This document shows, piece after piece, positions 7,290 through 7,568 of a stretch of DNA of 7,568 nt. The notes under the pieces were generated by a model. It made no database searches. It was not told the origin of the DNA and saw only the letters and a program-made list of their open reading frames with translations. How positions within the stretch are numbered: the first letter of the stretch is position 1; each line of letters starts with the position of its first letter. Location: the NCBI GenBank assembly GCA_028713395.1, contig JAQTOJ010000088.1:1-7568 (forward strand), given 5' to 3'. The position numbers and the translations under genes are program-made. Origin of the DNA: Dehalococcoidales bacterium. GTDB lineage: Bacteria; Chloroflexota; Dehalococcoidia; Dehalococcoidales; Fen-1064.

Positions 7290-7568
7290 TTATCCGTTAT
7301 CCTTTACAATTTTTATCTTTATTTTTACGAAGCGGTGCTTGCCTACTTTGATAATACTGCCGTCTTTAACTGTCACTGCCATATTATCTATTTTCGCTCC
7401 GTCTACCTCAATTGCGCCTTGTTTGAACAGGCGAGAAGCTTCACTGCGACTGCTTACCCAATTCATCTTTAGCATGATTATTGAAATATCGATGCCAAAA
7501 TGGTCAAGTCCTGGCGGGAATTCCAACACATATTCGGGAATATCGTCCGGCATCTCCCGTTTCTGGAA
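7290..7568 (-). CDS. tyrS: Tyrosyl-tRNA synthetase, C-terminal S4 domain (5' end beyond window)
   Basis: The frame is open to the right edge and begins FQKREMPDDIPEY, which matches the linker after the catalytic domain of bacterial TyrS; the ATG at 7553 is internal. The S4 RNA-binding domain follows with SRSEASRLFKQ, then GAIEVDGAK, VKDGSIIKVGKHRFVK and a lysine-rich end (KIKIKIVKDNG). TyrS charges tRNA-Tyr with tyrosine in the cytoplasm, and the S4 domain binds the tRNA. The catalytic domain is not in the window, so its integrity cannot be judged. The last 42 codons (7418-7293) have a diverged partner at 6484-6597 and may have been brought in with the DUF559 insertion; their A+T content is higher than that of the orphan tail. 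Confidence 0.9.
   Translation of the reverse strand, partial: FQKREMPDDIPEYVLEFPPGLDHFGIDISIIMLKMNWVSSRSEASRLFKQGAIEVDGAKIDNMAVTVKDGSIIKVGKHRFVKIKIKIVKDNG

Larger units (their letters stand above)
6598..7418 (-). mobile_element. Proposed insertion cassette: replacement tyrS tail + DUF559 gene + palindromic repeats
   Basis: This 821-bp interval is bounded by two versions of the same S4 codon position: the Gly-Ala of the functional tyrS tail (7418) and the Gly-Ala of the orphan tail (6597). Removing it would join ...RLFKQ directly to GALSINGSKV... and restore one tyrS ending 21 nt before the aminotransferase. Inside lie 42 replacement codons, a repeat-rich non-coding stretch (7035-7289), the DUF559 gene and a terminal repeat. 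The new tail is visibly richer in A and T than the orphan tail, fitting a separate origin. No transposase, integrase or target-site duplication is visible. The right boundary is uncertain: all of tyrS could have been replaced, with the junction outside the window. Confidence 0.45.

Overview
The window reads as a bacterial chromosome fragment. A Chloroflexota/Dehalococcoidia-like genome is my tentative guess, based on a long-form SerA beside an AGXT-type class V aminotransferase and a large mosaic surface protein. No rRNA or other firm taxonomic marker is present, so this is weak.

Layout. Positions 1-3623 (+) hold the 3' part of a very large, probably secreted protein: a gluzincin-like zinc metallopeptidase domain followed by alternating Fn3-like, KNH-like and InlB-like beta repeats. 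A strong 14-bp hairpin at 3652-3683 separates it from a convergent minus-strand gene set, which reads from the right edge leftward: tyrS (3' end only), a DUF559 endonuclease-like gene, a class V aminotransferase and serA. The last two lie 34 nt apart and plausibly carry out the first two steps of serine synthesis: SerA oxidises 3-phosphoglycerate and the aminotransferase aminates the product. No serB is visible.

The most interesting region is 6484-7418. The intact tyrS ends at 7290 with a normal S4 tail. A second, divergent copy of the last 37 codons of a tyrS S4 domain lies at 6484-6597, with no start and no upstream part. It begins at exactly the same S4 position (the Gly-Ala after Lys-Gln) as the 42-codon tail now used by tyrS, and it ends 21 nt before the aminotransferase. 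Between the two tails lie a DUF559 gene and several palindromic repeats, two of which face inward around the gene. The simplest reading is that the orphan tail is the original 3' end of tyrS, once directly upstream of the aminotransferase, and that an element of about 821 bp inserted into the S4 coding sequence, bringing a replacement tail that keeps TyrS whole. A gene-end-restoring DUF559 cassette of this kind is the candidate new system here. It is an inference from sequence layout and needs comparative genomes to confirm.
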